A stretch of 6,369 nucleotides of DNA from positions 1-6,369 of the forward strand of contig JAGHDS010000236.1 of assembly GCA_021159845.1 (NCBI GenBank). The letters run 5' to 3'. The notes beneath the pieces are model-generated. The model was not told where the DNA came from. It saw nothing but the letters and a program-made list of their open reading frames with translations, and ran no database searches. Below, in pieces: positions 1-6,053 of the stretch (its first letter is position 1; each line of letters begins with the position of its first letter). The DNA is from Anaerolineae bacterium. GTDB taxonomy: Bacteria > Chloroflexota > Anaerolineae > DUEN01. A program made the translations under genes and the position numbers.

Positions 1-1341
1 CAAACCTGCGCGGAGTGCCACGTGGCTTATCCTGAGTGGAAGCAGGATGCTCACGCCCAGTCGGCGGTCAATCCGCGCTTCCTGACCATGTATGAGGGGA
101 CGGATGTGCATGGCCACCGTAGCCCGCCGACGCAGTTCGTGGGTAATGGAGCGCTGCCTCCGGATCCTAACCAACCATATTATGGCCCTGGCTTCAAGCT
201 GGATTATCCGGACCGGGCGGGCAACTGTGCCTCTTGCCATACTCCTATAGCTGAAAACGCTCCTCTGCAGAGCTGTGCCTGGTCGGGGTGTCACACGGAG
301 CAGACCGCACAGTTCGCGCAGACCGCGCTGCCTCGCTATCCTTATCGGCTGAGGGGTATTGATCCTACGGGGTTGACTGGCGTTGCAGCCGAGGGGATCA
401 CGTGCGATTTCTGTCATAAAATCGGGGACGTGGTCGTCGATCCGCATACGCGGTTACCCTACACGGATCAGCCAGGGATCCTTTCCATGCGGCCGTATCG
501 TCCCAGCAAGGACCATGACCTTTTCCTGGGAACTTTTGACGATGTCATGGGACATGATAGCTATTTGCCTATGCAGGAACAAAGTGTTTTCTGTTCCTCC
601 TGCCACTATGGCGTCTTCAACGCCGTGGACGGGAAGTACGGCGGCGTTGTGATCTATAATTCCTATGGCGAATGGCTGGAGAGCCCATATAGCGATTCCA
701 AGACGGGGAAGACGTGCCAGGATTGTCATATGCCATCGGGTGCGCATGATTACTTCGTCTTTCCCGAGAAGGGCGGGCTTCATCGTGATCCGAGCCGCAT
801 CCACAACCACCACATGCGCGGCGTGACGGATAGAGACTTCATGCAACATGCTGTCTCCATGACGACAACGGCGAAGATCTTGACGGGGACGTTAGCCGTC
901 GAGGTGCGCATCACTAATGATAACACGGGGCATGACATTCCCACTGGGGATCCACTGCGTCACATGTTGCTGGTGGTCACTGCTACGGATGCTGCGGGGA
1001 AGGAATTGCCTCTGTTGAAGGGGCAGGTATTGCCCGATTGGGCCGATGATTATGCTCAGAAGCCGGGGCGCTTCTATGCCAAGATATTGGAGGATCAGTG
1101 GACTGGCGAGGTGCCGACTTCGGCCTATTGGCGTCCTGTCCGCGTGGTAACGGATACGCGCATCGTGGCGATGGCAACAGACGTCAGCGATTACGTCTTC
1201 GCCACGCCTGAGAAGGGCCCGGCGACCGTTCGGGCGAAGCTCATCTACCGGCGCGCACTGCCGCGGTTGATGCGGCTGAAGGGATGGACGGATCCTGACC
1301 TGGTCATGAAGGATGAGACGGTGGTGGTGGAGAAACCTTAG
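1..1341 (+). CDS. Multiheme c-type cytochrome (cytochrome c554-like), 5' truncated, six heme sites
   Basis: The frame is open from base 1, so the start and the expected signal peptide lie upstream; the GTG at 22 is inside the gene, just after a heme motif. The 446 residues present carry heme-attachment sites at residues 3-7 (CAECH), 76-80 (CASCH), 92-98 (CAWSGCH, a CX4CH), 135-139 (CDFCH), 198-202 (CSSCH) and 239-243 (CQDCH). All 12 cysteines in the visible protein belong to these six sites. From about residue 265 a cysteine-free beta-rich domain follows, with a GHDIPTG motif at 310-316; GHxxPTG domains of this kind occur at the C-terminus of many cytochrome c554-like multiheme proteins. It is inferred to be an exported electron carrier or oxidoreductase subunit; substrate and partners cannot be told from sequence. 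Compared with the genes to its right it uses more A/T-ending codons. It is transcriptionally separated from them by a terminator. The multiheme class is secure, the exact family less so. Confidence 0.93.
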   Translation, partial: QTCAECHVAYPEWKQDAHAQSAVNPRFLTMYEGTDVHGHRSPPTQFVGNGALPPDPNQPYYGPGFKLDYPDRAGNCASCHTPIAENAPLQSCAWSGCHTEQTAQFAQTALPRYPYRLRGIDPTGLTGVAAEGITCDFCHKIGDVVVDPHTRLPYTDQPGILSMRPYRPSKDHDLFLGTFDDVMGHDSYLPMQEQSVFCSSCHYGVFNAVDGKYGGVVIYNSYGEWLESPYSDSKTGKTCQDCHMPSGAHDYFVFPEKGGLHRDPSRIHNHHMRGVTDRDFMQHAVSMTTTAKILTGTLAVEVRITNDNTGHDIPTGDPLRHMLLVVTATDAAGKELPLLKGQVLPDWADDYAQKPGRFYAKILEDQWTGEVPTSAYWRPVRVVTDTRIVAMATDVSDYVFATPEKGPATVRAKLIYRRALPRLMRLKGWTDPDLVMKDETVVVEKP

Positions 1342-1343
1342 GG

Positions 1344-1369
1344 CGTCTGGTGACCTGATAGGCCAGACG
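1344..1369 (+). repeat. Post-stop hairpin behind the cytochrome gene
   Basis: CGTCTGG (1344-1350) pairs perfectly with CCAGACG (1363-1369), starting 3 nt after the cytochrome stop. Inside it, CC (1354-1355) can pair with GG (1361-1362) around a TGATA loop, leaving a 3-nt bulge. No T-run follows, so it is not a terminator on its own. It may protect the 3' end of the mRNA or assist the stronger hairpin 22 nt further on. Confidence 0.5.
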
Positions 1370-1391
1370 ACTAGAGCGTTGACTCAGGGCA

Positions 1392-1430
1392 AGAGGAGAG
1401 GGTCGGATACCCCTCTCCTCTGTTATTGTT
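1392..1430 (+). terminator. Rho-independent terminator of the cytochrome transcript
   Basis: The arm AGAGGAGAGGG (1392-1402) pairs without mismatch to CCCTCTCCTCT (1411-1421). This gives an 11-bp GC-rich stem with an 8-nt loop, followed directly by the T-rich tail GTTATTGTT (1422-1430). The layout terminates rightward transcription, ending the cytochrome unit before the sucC promoter. The opposite strand has no T-run after the stem, so it is probably one-directional. Confidence 0.87.
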
Positions 1431-1502
1431 AGCATCTGGTGTGCCCAGCTCTCTCGGCTTGAGCGCGACTGACGTCTTGTCGATGCCATCCCGGCTGTGT
1501 GG

Positions 1503-1515
1503 TGGCGACTCGCCA
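1503..1515. repeat. 13-nt palindrome TGGCGA-C-TCGCCA
   Basis: TGGCGA (1503-1508) and TCGCCA (1510-1515) are exact reverse complements around a single C, about 50 bp upstream of the proposed sucC -35 box. The one-base centre cannot form an RNA hairpin without opening several pairs, so if functional it is more likely a DNA site for a dimeric regulator. There is no other evidence of function. Confidence 0.3.
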
Positions 1516-1545
1516 GGGGCTGAGGAGTTGGGGGGAGCTGGCTTC

Positions 1546-1571
1546 GTACCACTTGATCTGAGCTTTGGTAC
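1546..1571. promoter_or_regulatory. Candidate operator: inverted repeat GTACCA-N14-TGGTAC over the -35 box
   Basis: GTACCA (1546-1551) and TGGTAC (1566-1571) are perfect reverse complements whose starts are 20 bp apart, close to two helical turns. The right half-site lies on top of the proposed -35 hexamer (1565-1570). A dimer bound here would occlude RNA polymerase, which is the geometry of a repressor site. The arms are only 6 bp, so chance occurrence is a real possibility. Confidence 0.35.
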
Positions 1572-1593
1572 TCTCATGCAGGCGTGCTACAAT
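1565..1593 (+). promoter_or_regulatory. Sigma-70-type promoter for the sucCD operon
   Basis: The -35 candidate TTGGTA (1565-1570, four of six matches to TTGACA, including the first three) is followed by a 17-bp spacer. The -10 candidate TACAAT (1588-1593, five of six matches to TATAAT) is preceded by the extended element TGC (1585-1587). Transcription would start near 1600, giving a leader of about 114 nt before sucC. It is the best promoter seen in the gap and lies downstream of the terminator, as expected for the head of a new transcription unit. Confidence 0.65.
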
Positions 1594-1661
1594 GCGACTT
1601 GGCCATAGCACCTACGGTAGACTCTGGTCCCTCTTTCCGCGGCTTTCCCCCACGTGGATGG

Positions 1662-1712
1662 CGTCGGGTGGCTTATCCGACGGCTAAAATCATATGTGAC
1701 AGGGAGGTAGCC
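1662..1712 (+). promoter_or_regulatory. Structured sucC leader with hairpin and SD-enclosing stem
   Basis: CGTCGG (1662-1667) pairs with CCGACG (1677-1682) to form a 6-bp hairpin. Immediately after it, GGCTA (1682-1686) can pair with TAGCC (1708-1712), which would place most of the Shine-Dalgarno sequence in a loop and close the stem one base before the TTG start codon. The two stems share only G1682 and could stack. I recognise no known riboswitch or leader family here; the pairings are short and could be incidental. Confidence 0.3.
1701..1708 (+). promoter_or_regulatory. Ribosome-binding site that fixes the TTG start of sucC
   Basis: AGGGAGGT contains GGAGGT, a strong match to the anti-Shine-Dalgarno sequence, and ends 5 nt before the TTG at 1714. 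The protein read from this TTG begins MKLHEYQ, the conserved SucC N-terminus, so the site and the homology agree on a non-ATG start. Confidence 0.88.
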
Positions 1713-1713
1713 A

Positions 1714-2862
1714 TTGAAACTCCACGAGTATCAGTCGAAACGGATCTTTGCCCAGTACGGGGTCCCCATCCCGCGCGGGGAAGTGGCTACGACTCCGGCC
1801 GAGGCGCGCGACATCGCTGTCCGGCTCGGGACGCGGGTTGTTGTGAAAGCGCAGGTCCTCGTCGGAGGGCGTGGCAAGGCCGGTGGAGTTGTCCTGGCCA
1901 ATACTCCTGATGAAGCCGAGCAAGCAGCCGATCGCATCTTGAAGACCCCGCTCAAAGGACTGCCGGTCAGGAAAGTACTCGTCGATGAGGCCGTCGATAT
2001 TCAAAATGAGGTGTATCTGGGCCTCACGCTGGACCGGGCACGACGCCGGGTGGTCATGATGGCCTCGTCTGCCGGTGGGGTGGATATTGAGGATGTCGCC
2101 CGCGAAACTCCCGAGAAGATCATGCGCGCCGAGATCGATCCCTTCCTGGGGCTACGCGACTATCAGGCGCGAACGCTGGCGTTTGGCATCGGCTTGCAAC
2201 GGGGGCTCGTGTGCTCCTTTACGAGCATTGCGCAGGCACTCTATCAGGCTTACATCTCCTCGGACGCTTCGTTGGCGGAGATCAATCCCCTGGTCGTTAC
2301 CGAGGACGACGAGCTACTGGCTGTCGATGGTAAGATGCTGATTGATGACAATGCCCTGTTTCGGCATCCGGACTTGGCGGAGCTGCGCGATCCGGAGGAT
2401 GAGACGCCGGAGGAACGGGAGGCCCGGCTGCATGGGCTGAGTTACGTCAAGCTGGATGGCGAGATCGGCTGTCTGGTGAACGGCGCCGGGTTGGCGATGG
2501 CTACTATGGATCTCACGAAGCTGTATGGCAGTTCCCCGGCCAATTTCCTGGACATCGGCGGCGGCGCGCAGGCGGACAAGGTCACCGCGGCGTTGCGCAT
2601 CATCCTGTCCGACCCCCATGTCAAGGCGGTGTTGGTGAACATCTTCGGCGGGATCACGCGCTGTGACGAGGTGGCGCGTGGCATCTTGGAAGCGATCAAT
2701 AGCCTGGGGGGCATCAGTGTCCCAATGGTCGTGCGGCTTGTGGGCACGAATGAGGAGCAGGGGCGCCAGATCTTGGCTGATGCGCATGTGATCACAGCAG
2801 GCTCGCTGCCGGAGGCTGCTCAGAAAGCGGTGGCTGCTGCGCATGGGGAGGTGTTGGCATGA
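1714..2862 (+). CDS. sucC: Succinyl-CoA synthetase (ADP-forming), beta subunit
   Basis: With SucD this subunit interconverts succinyl-CoA + ADP + phosphate and succinate + CoA + ATP, the substrate-level phosphorylation step of the TCA cycle, in the cytoplasm. The 382-residue length is usual for the family. The N-terminal half is the ATP-grasp domain: MKLHEYQSK at 1-9, a nucleotide-contacting lysine at K45, and the glycine loop GGRGKAGG at 51-58. EINP at 189-192 and D205 match the metal-binding residues and the glutamate that contacts the phosphohistidine. The C-terminal ligase domain follows, with NGAGLAM (256-262), DIGGGA (280-285) and GGITRCD (312-318). The start is TTG at 1714, set by a strong ribosome-binding site and by the conserved N-terminus. 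The gene's TGA overlaps the sucD ATG by 4 bp, which fits equimolar, coupled translation. ADP rather than GDP preference is inferred from bacterial practice, not proven. Confidence 0.97.
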   Translation: MKLHEYQSKRIFAQYGVPIPRGEVATTPAEARDIAVRLGTRVVVKAQVLVGGRGKAGGVVLANTPDEAEQAADRILKTPLKGLPVRKVLVDEAVDIQNEVYLGLTLDRARRRVVMMASSAGGVDIEDVARETPEKIMRAEIDPFLGLRDYQARTLAFGIGLQRGLVCSFTSIAQALYQAYISSDASLAEINPLVVTEDDELLAVDGKMLIDDNALFRHPDLAELRDPEDETPEEREARLHGLSYVKLDGEIGCLVNGAGLAMATMDLTKLYGSSPANFLDIGGGAQADKVTAALRIILSDPHVKAVLVNIFGGITRCDEVARGILEAINSLGGISVPMVVRLVGTNEEQGRQILADAHVITAGSLPEAAQKAVAAAHGEVLA

Positions 2863-3725
2863 GCATCTTGGTGAACAAGGAGACACGGTTGCTGGTTCAG
2901 GGGATCACGGGCCGGGAAGGCCGCTTTCATACGCAGCAGATGATCGAGTATGGCACGAATATCGTCGCAGGAGTTACGCCTGGACGGGGCGGCGAGTGGG
3001 TCGAGGGCGTCCCGGTGTTCGATATGGTTCAGGAGGCGGTTGGGGCGACGGGGGCGAATACTTCCATTGTTTATGTACCGGCGCGCTTTGCTCTGGATGC
3101 CATCCTGGAGGCGGCAGACGCGGGCATTCAGCTTATCGTTTGCATTACCGAGGGGATCCCGGTGCTTGATATGGTGCGTGTCAAGGCGTATCTGGATCAG
3201 CGCGGCACGCGGTTGATCGGCCCGAATTGCCCAGGGCTGATCACGCCGGGAGAGGCCAAGGTGGGCATCATGCCGGGACGCATCCACACGCCGGGATCCG
3301 TCGGTGTGGTCTCCCGGTCCGGCACGCTGACCTACGAGGTCGTCTACGCTCTGACCGAACGTGGGCTGGGGCAGTCGACGGCCGTTGGCGTCGGGGGGGA
3401 TCCGGTGATCGGTACAGACTTCATCGATGTGCTGCGCCTGTTTGAGGAGGATCCCTCCACCGAGCAGGTGGTTTTGATCGGGGAGATCGGCGGTACAGAT
3501 GAGGAGCGGGCGGCGAAGTTTATAGCCGAGTACATGAGCAAGCCGGTGACGGCGTTCATTGCCGGGCAGACGGCGCCTCCTGGGAAGCGTATGGGACATG
3601 CTGGCGCCATCATCTCCGGCGGAACCGGCACCGCGGCCGAGAAGATCCAGGCCTTGGAGGCCGCTGGCGTGCGCGTCGCTCGGCATCCGGTCGAGGTCGC
3701 CGAGATCGTGGCTAGTCGAGGATGA
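2859..3725 (+). CDS. sucD: Succinyl-CoA synthetase, alpha subunit
   Basis: The alpha subunit binds CoA and carries the histidine that is phosphorylated in catalysis. At 288 residues it has the normal family length. The Rossmann CoA-binding domain shows GITGREG at 15-21, TEGIPVLDM at 97-105 and GPNCPG at 121-126; the ligase domain shows SRSGTL at 152-157 and GEIGG at 208-212, whose glutamate E209 matches the one that positions the phosphohistidine. The active-site histidine is H247 in GKRMGHAGAIISGG. Nothing is missing or unusual. The ATG overlaps the sucC stop as ATGA, and GGGGAGGT (2845-2852), inside the end of sucC and 6 nt before the ATG, is its ribosome-binding site. Its own TGA in turn overlaps an ATG of the next gene. 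Confidence 0.97.
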   Translation: MSILVNKETRLLVQGITGREGRFHTQQMIEYGTNIVAGVTPGRGGEWVEGVPVFDMVQEAVGATGANTSIVYVPARFALDAILEAADAGIQLIVCITEGIPVLDMVRVKAYLDQRGTRLIGPNCPGLITPGEAKVGIMPGRIHTPGSVGVVSRSGTLTYEVVYALTERGLGQSTAVGVGGDPVIGTDFIDVLRLFEEDPSTEQVVLIGEIGGTDEERAAKFIAEYMSKPVTAFIAGQTAPPGKRMGHAGAIISGGTGTAAEKIQALEAAGVRVARHPVEVAEIVASRG

Positions 3726-5311
3726 CAGTGGCCCGAGGTGAGATCGGATCGGTGGGAGCGTCGGCGCCCCGGGGAAGGAGGGTCGTGATCCCTAGCCTGT
3801 GGGTCGACCCCGGGACACTGGCCTTTGATGTGCTGCGCTTCGCGATCGAACGACGCCAGGACGTCTGGTTGGTCGGCGGGGCCGTGCGCGATCGGCTATT
3901 GCAGCGGGAGACACATGACCTGGACTTCCTCGTTCGGGCGGATGCTGCCGAGCTGGCCCGGCAGTTGGCGGATCACTTTAAGGGGAAGTTCTATTGGTTG
4001 GATGAAGCGCGGGATTACGGCCGGGCGTTGCTCCCGGAGGAGGGGGGACATCGACTGCTCATAGTGGATGTGGCTCCAGTGCGCCCGTCCGGCCTGGACG
4101 ATGACTTGCGGGCGCGGGATTTCACCGTGAACGCGATGGCGGTCCGGGTGCGCCCGGAGGGCTCAGGAGACCTGATCGATCCCCTGGGCGGGCTGGAGGA
4201 TCTGCGGCGGGGTATCCTCCGCCTCGCGTCTGAGCAGGCTCTATCCGCGGATCCGATCCGGCTCCTTCGGGCACCTCGGCTCGCGAGCGAGCTGGGGCTA
4301 CGCATCGCGGCAGAGACGGCTCGGAGTATCCGTCGCGATGCGCACTTGTTGCGTCTTGCCTCGGCCGAGCGCGTGCGCGACGAACTGTGGCGCATGATCG
4401 GCCGTCCAGGCTGTGCTAGCGCCGTTCGTCTGTTGCATTATTTGGATTTGTTAGCGGTTGCCTTGCCGGAGGCCGCGGCGCTCGTGGGGATAGAACAGGG
4501 GCCACCGCACCATTGGGATGTGTTCGAGCATACGTTGCAGGCGATGGCGGCTGTAGACCGACTGTTGAGTCTGATCCTGAGCGGGGGCCGTCCGAAGGAT
4601 GCAGTGGAGTCCCTGATGTGGGATTTCCTGTCCCGTCACGCTGGATCATTGCGCGCCCACCTGCTGGTATCGGTCGGGCACGGGCGGCGCAGGGCCGGAT
4701 GGTTGCGCTGGTTGGCGCTGACACATGATTGGGGGAAGGCTCGGACTCGGCAGGTCGAGCCGGATGGACGCATCCGTTTCTTGAGGCATGATCGAGTTGG
4801 GGCCCAGTTGGTGCGTGACCGGCTGAACGCCTTGCGGTTCAGCCGGGGGGAAGTGGCTCGTCTGAGCCGGATGGTTCGCCATCACATGCGGCCCTTGTCG
4901 CTGACGCGGCCGGGGACACAGCCGTCCGGACGGGCGGTGTATCGCTTCTTTCGGGACATGGAGGATGCCGGAGTGGATCTGCTGCTCTTCGCTTTAGCCG
5001 ATTCCCGCGCGACCTTCGGCCCCGATCTGAGTCTGGAAGATTGGCGGGCGCAGGTGGATCAGACGGTATCGCTCCTCACGGACTGGTTTGATCGCCCGAC
5101 CGAGAGCGTGCGACCAGTTCCTCTCCTGGATGGGCGTCTCCTGATGGAGCGGCTGGGCATGGCCCCTGGCCCGGAGCTCGGGCGTCTCCTGGAGGCGGTG
5201 CGCGAGGCTCAAGCAGTGGGTGAAGTGCGAAGCCGGGAGGAGGCGTTGGCGTTGGCACGGCGTCTGTATCGACAGAGGCAGTCCAAGCAGGAATCCGACA
5301 GAGAAACGTAG
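3722..5311 (+). CDS. cca: tRNA nucleotidyltransferase (CCA-adding type) with HD domain
   Basis: The product is a class II nucleotidyltransferase, the family that builds or repairs the 3' CCA of tRNAs (some members add only CC or only A, or act as poly(A) polymerases). Numbered from ATG 3722, the head domain has LVGGAVRD (50-57) with catalytic DLD (66-68) and a further acid at D116. RDFTVNAMA (132-140) is motif B, DPLGGLEDL (153-161) motif C, ADPIR (176-180) motif D and SAERVRDEL (214-222) the neck motif. An HD domain follows, with H270, HD at 335-336, H356 and HH at 387-388, and a stretch of about 65 residues between H270 and the HD pair. The C-terminal part (PLLDGRLLMERLGM onward) matches the tail of HD-type bacterial enzymes. 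Three starts are possible: ATG 3722, GTG 3728 and GTG 3785. The first 21 residues do not resemble family sequence. The ATG lies in an ATGA overlap with sucD, suggesting co-translation. CCA versus partial specificity is not decidable from sequence. Confidence 0.9.
   Translation: MTVARGEIGSVGASAPRGRRVVIPSLWVDPGTLAFDVLRFAIERRQDVWLVGGAVRDRLLQRETHDLDFLVRADAAELARQLADHFKGKFYWLDEARDYGRALLPEEGGHRLLIVDVAPVRPSGLDDDLRARDFTVNAMAVRVRPEGSGDLIDPLGGLEDLRRGILRLASEQALSADPIRLLRAPRLASELGLRIAAETARSIRRDAHLLRLASAERVRDELWRMIGRPGCASAVRLLHYLDLLAVALPEAAALVGIEQGPPHHWDVFEHTLQAMAAVDRLLSLILSGGRPKDAVESLMWDFLSRHAGSLRAHLLVSVGHGRRRAGWLRWLALTHDWGKARTRQVEPDGRIRFLRHDRVGAQLVRDRLNALRFSRGEVARLSRMVRHHMRPLSLTRPGTQPSGRAVYRFFRDMEDAGVDLLLFALADSRATFGPDLSLEDWRAQVDQTVSLLTDWFDRPTESVRPVPLLDGRLLMERLGMAPGPELGRLLEAVREAQAVGEVRSREEALALARRLYRQRQSKQESDRET
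3775..3781 (+). promoter_or_regulatory. Shine-Dalgarno-like AAGGAGG inside the annotated N-terminus of cca
   Basis: AAGGAGG is the strongest ribosome-binding match near this gene and lies 3 nt upstream of an in-frame GTG at 3785, which would give a 508-residue protein. The spacing is tighter than that of sucC and sucD. By contrast, GAGG at 3718-3721 touches the ATG at 3722 but sits 6 nt before the in-frame GTG at 3728. The real start is therefore uncertain by up to 21 residues. Confidence 0.4.
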
Positions 5312-5313
5312 TG

Positions 5314-6045
5314 ATGGAGATTAAGGCGGCGGCAGCGAAGGTGCCCAAATACGCTGTCAGTGAGAGCGGGGATACGTTGGAGATGATCGAGCGCCCGCAC
5401 GGTGGGCTCTCCTTTGTCTTAGCGGATGGCCAACGTAGTGGGCGCAGCGCCAAGGCGATTAGCAACATCGCAGCGCGCAAGGCCATCTCCCTGCTGGCGG
5501 AGGGGGTGCGAGATGGCGCCGTAGCTCGGGCGACTCATGACTACCTGCGCACCATGCGACATGCCCAGGTGTTGGCCTCGTTGTCCATTCTTTCGATCGA
5601 CCTTGTTACCAGGACGTTTGTGATCTCCCGGAATAGTGATTGTCCGGTTGTGGTCGTCAATGGGCAGGGTAGCCGTTTGCTTGATGCTCCCAGTGAACCC
5701 ATCGGCGTACGGGCTCGCGTGCGCCCCGTCATATCGGAGCTCCCCATCGAAGCTCCGACGACGATCGTAATGGCGACAGACGGCGTGTGGTCGGCCGGGG
5801 CGCGCTCCCGTCGTCGGTTCGATGTGTTGGGGCTGGTGGAACGCCTCTGCCGGGAGGACCCATGCGATGCGCGTGCCCTGGCCGATGCCATTTTGGCGGA
5901 AGCGGTGGCATTGGACGAGGGCCGTCCTCGCGATGACATCAGCGTGCTGGTCGTGTGCGCGGTTGAGGATGGGGCGGCGGATGGTGCCCGACGGCTGGAC
6001 GTGTGTTTCCCGCTACCACCTGCATTGAAAAGCAATCGCAGATAA
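5314..6045 (+). CDS. Stand-alone SpoIIE/PP2C-type protein phosphatase
   Basis: The 243-residue product consists only of a PP2C-like catalytic domain of the SpoIIE/RsbU/RsbX type, which uses metal ions to dephosphorylate serine/threonine, classically on anti-sigma-factor antagonists. Numbering from GTG 5311, SESGDTLEM (17-25) precedes the first metal motif ADGQRSG (38-44, acid D39), with ATDGV (155-159, D157) and DDIS (208-211) supplying the later metal ligands. There is no signal peptide, membrane segment, PAS, GAF or response-regulator domain, so it should be cytosolic and controlled through a partner or by expression. I chose ATG 5314 over the adjoining GTG 5311, which would share one base with the cca stop (TAGTG). 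Neither has a good ribosome-binding site, so translation probably depends on ribosomes finishing cca. The natural substrate is unknown: no STAS-domain or kinase partner of the RsbW type is in the window. The phosphatase fold is well supported; the role is not. Confidence 0.85.
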   Translation: MEIKAAAAKVPKYAVSESGDTLEMIERPHGGLSFVLADGQRSGRSAKAISNIAARKAISLLAEGVRDGAVARATHDYLRTMRHAQVLASLSILSIDLVTRTFVISRNSDCPVVVVNGQGSRLLDAPSEPIGVRARVRPVISELPIEAPTTIVMATDGVWSAGARSRRRFDVLGLVERLCREDPCDARALADAILAEAVALDEGRPRDDISVLVVCAVEDGAADGARRLDVCFPLPPALKSNRR

Positions 6046-6047
6046 GG
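6044..6047 (+). promoter_or_regulatory. Weak ribosome-binding site for the P-loop gene
   Basis: AAGG overlaps the phosphatase stop codon and ends 6 nt before the GTG at 6054, which is reasonable spacing. No better start lies nearby that would keep the Walker A motif close to the N-terminus, so the site supports this GTG. Confidence 0.5.
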
Positions 6048-6053
6048 CGAATC

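Larger units (their letters stand above)
1342..1713. other. Intergenic region between cytochrome and sucC
   Basis: This 372-bp stretch holds no gene that I can support. In order it contains a post-stop hairpin (1344-1369), an intrinsic terminator (1392-1430), a 13-nt palindrome (1503-1515), a 6-bp inverted repeat (1546-1571), a promoter (1565-1593) and a structured leader with the sucC ribosome-binding site (about 1600-1713). Short open frames exist on both strands, but they lack ribosome-binding sites and recognisable protein character. Confidence 0.8.

Noticed and set aside
22..24. GTG at 22 as the true start of the cytochrome gene
   Set aside because: The same frame is open to base 1 and encodes a CAECH heme motif at bases 7-21, so the gene clearly continues upstream of the window.
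1426..1608. Possible 60-codon + strand gene between terminator and promoter
   Set aside because: It starts inside the T-tail of the terminator, has no ribosome-binding site, runs through the promoter elements and overlaps an equally long open frame on the other strand. Nothing marks it as coding.
1592..1687. Possible 31-codon upstream open reading frame in the sucC leader
   Set aside because: Its ATG overlaps the -10 hexamer and so lies upstream of the expected transcription start; the internal ATG at 1658 has no ribosome-binding site.
2820..3686. Long open frame on the - strand opposite sucD (about 288 codons)
   Set aside because: It lies wholly opposite a certain gene (apart from the sucC/sucD junction), is almost the same length as sucD, and translates to arginine-, histidine- and proline-rich sequence with no recognisable domain. 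This is typical of the antisense frame of a GC-rich gene.
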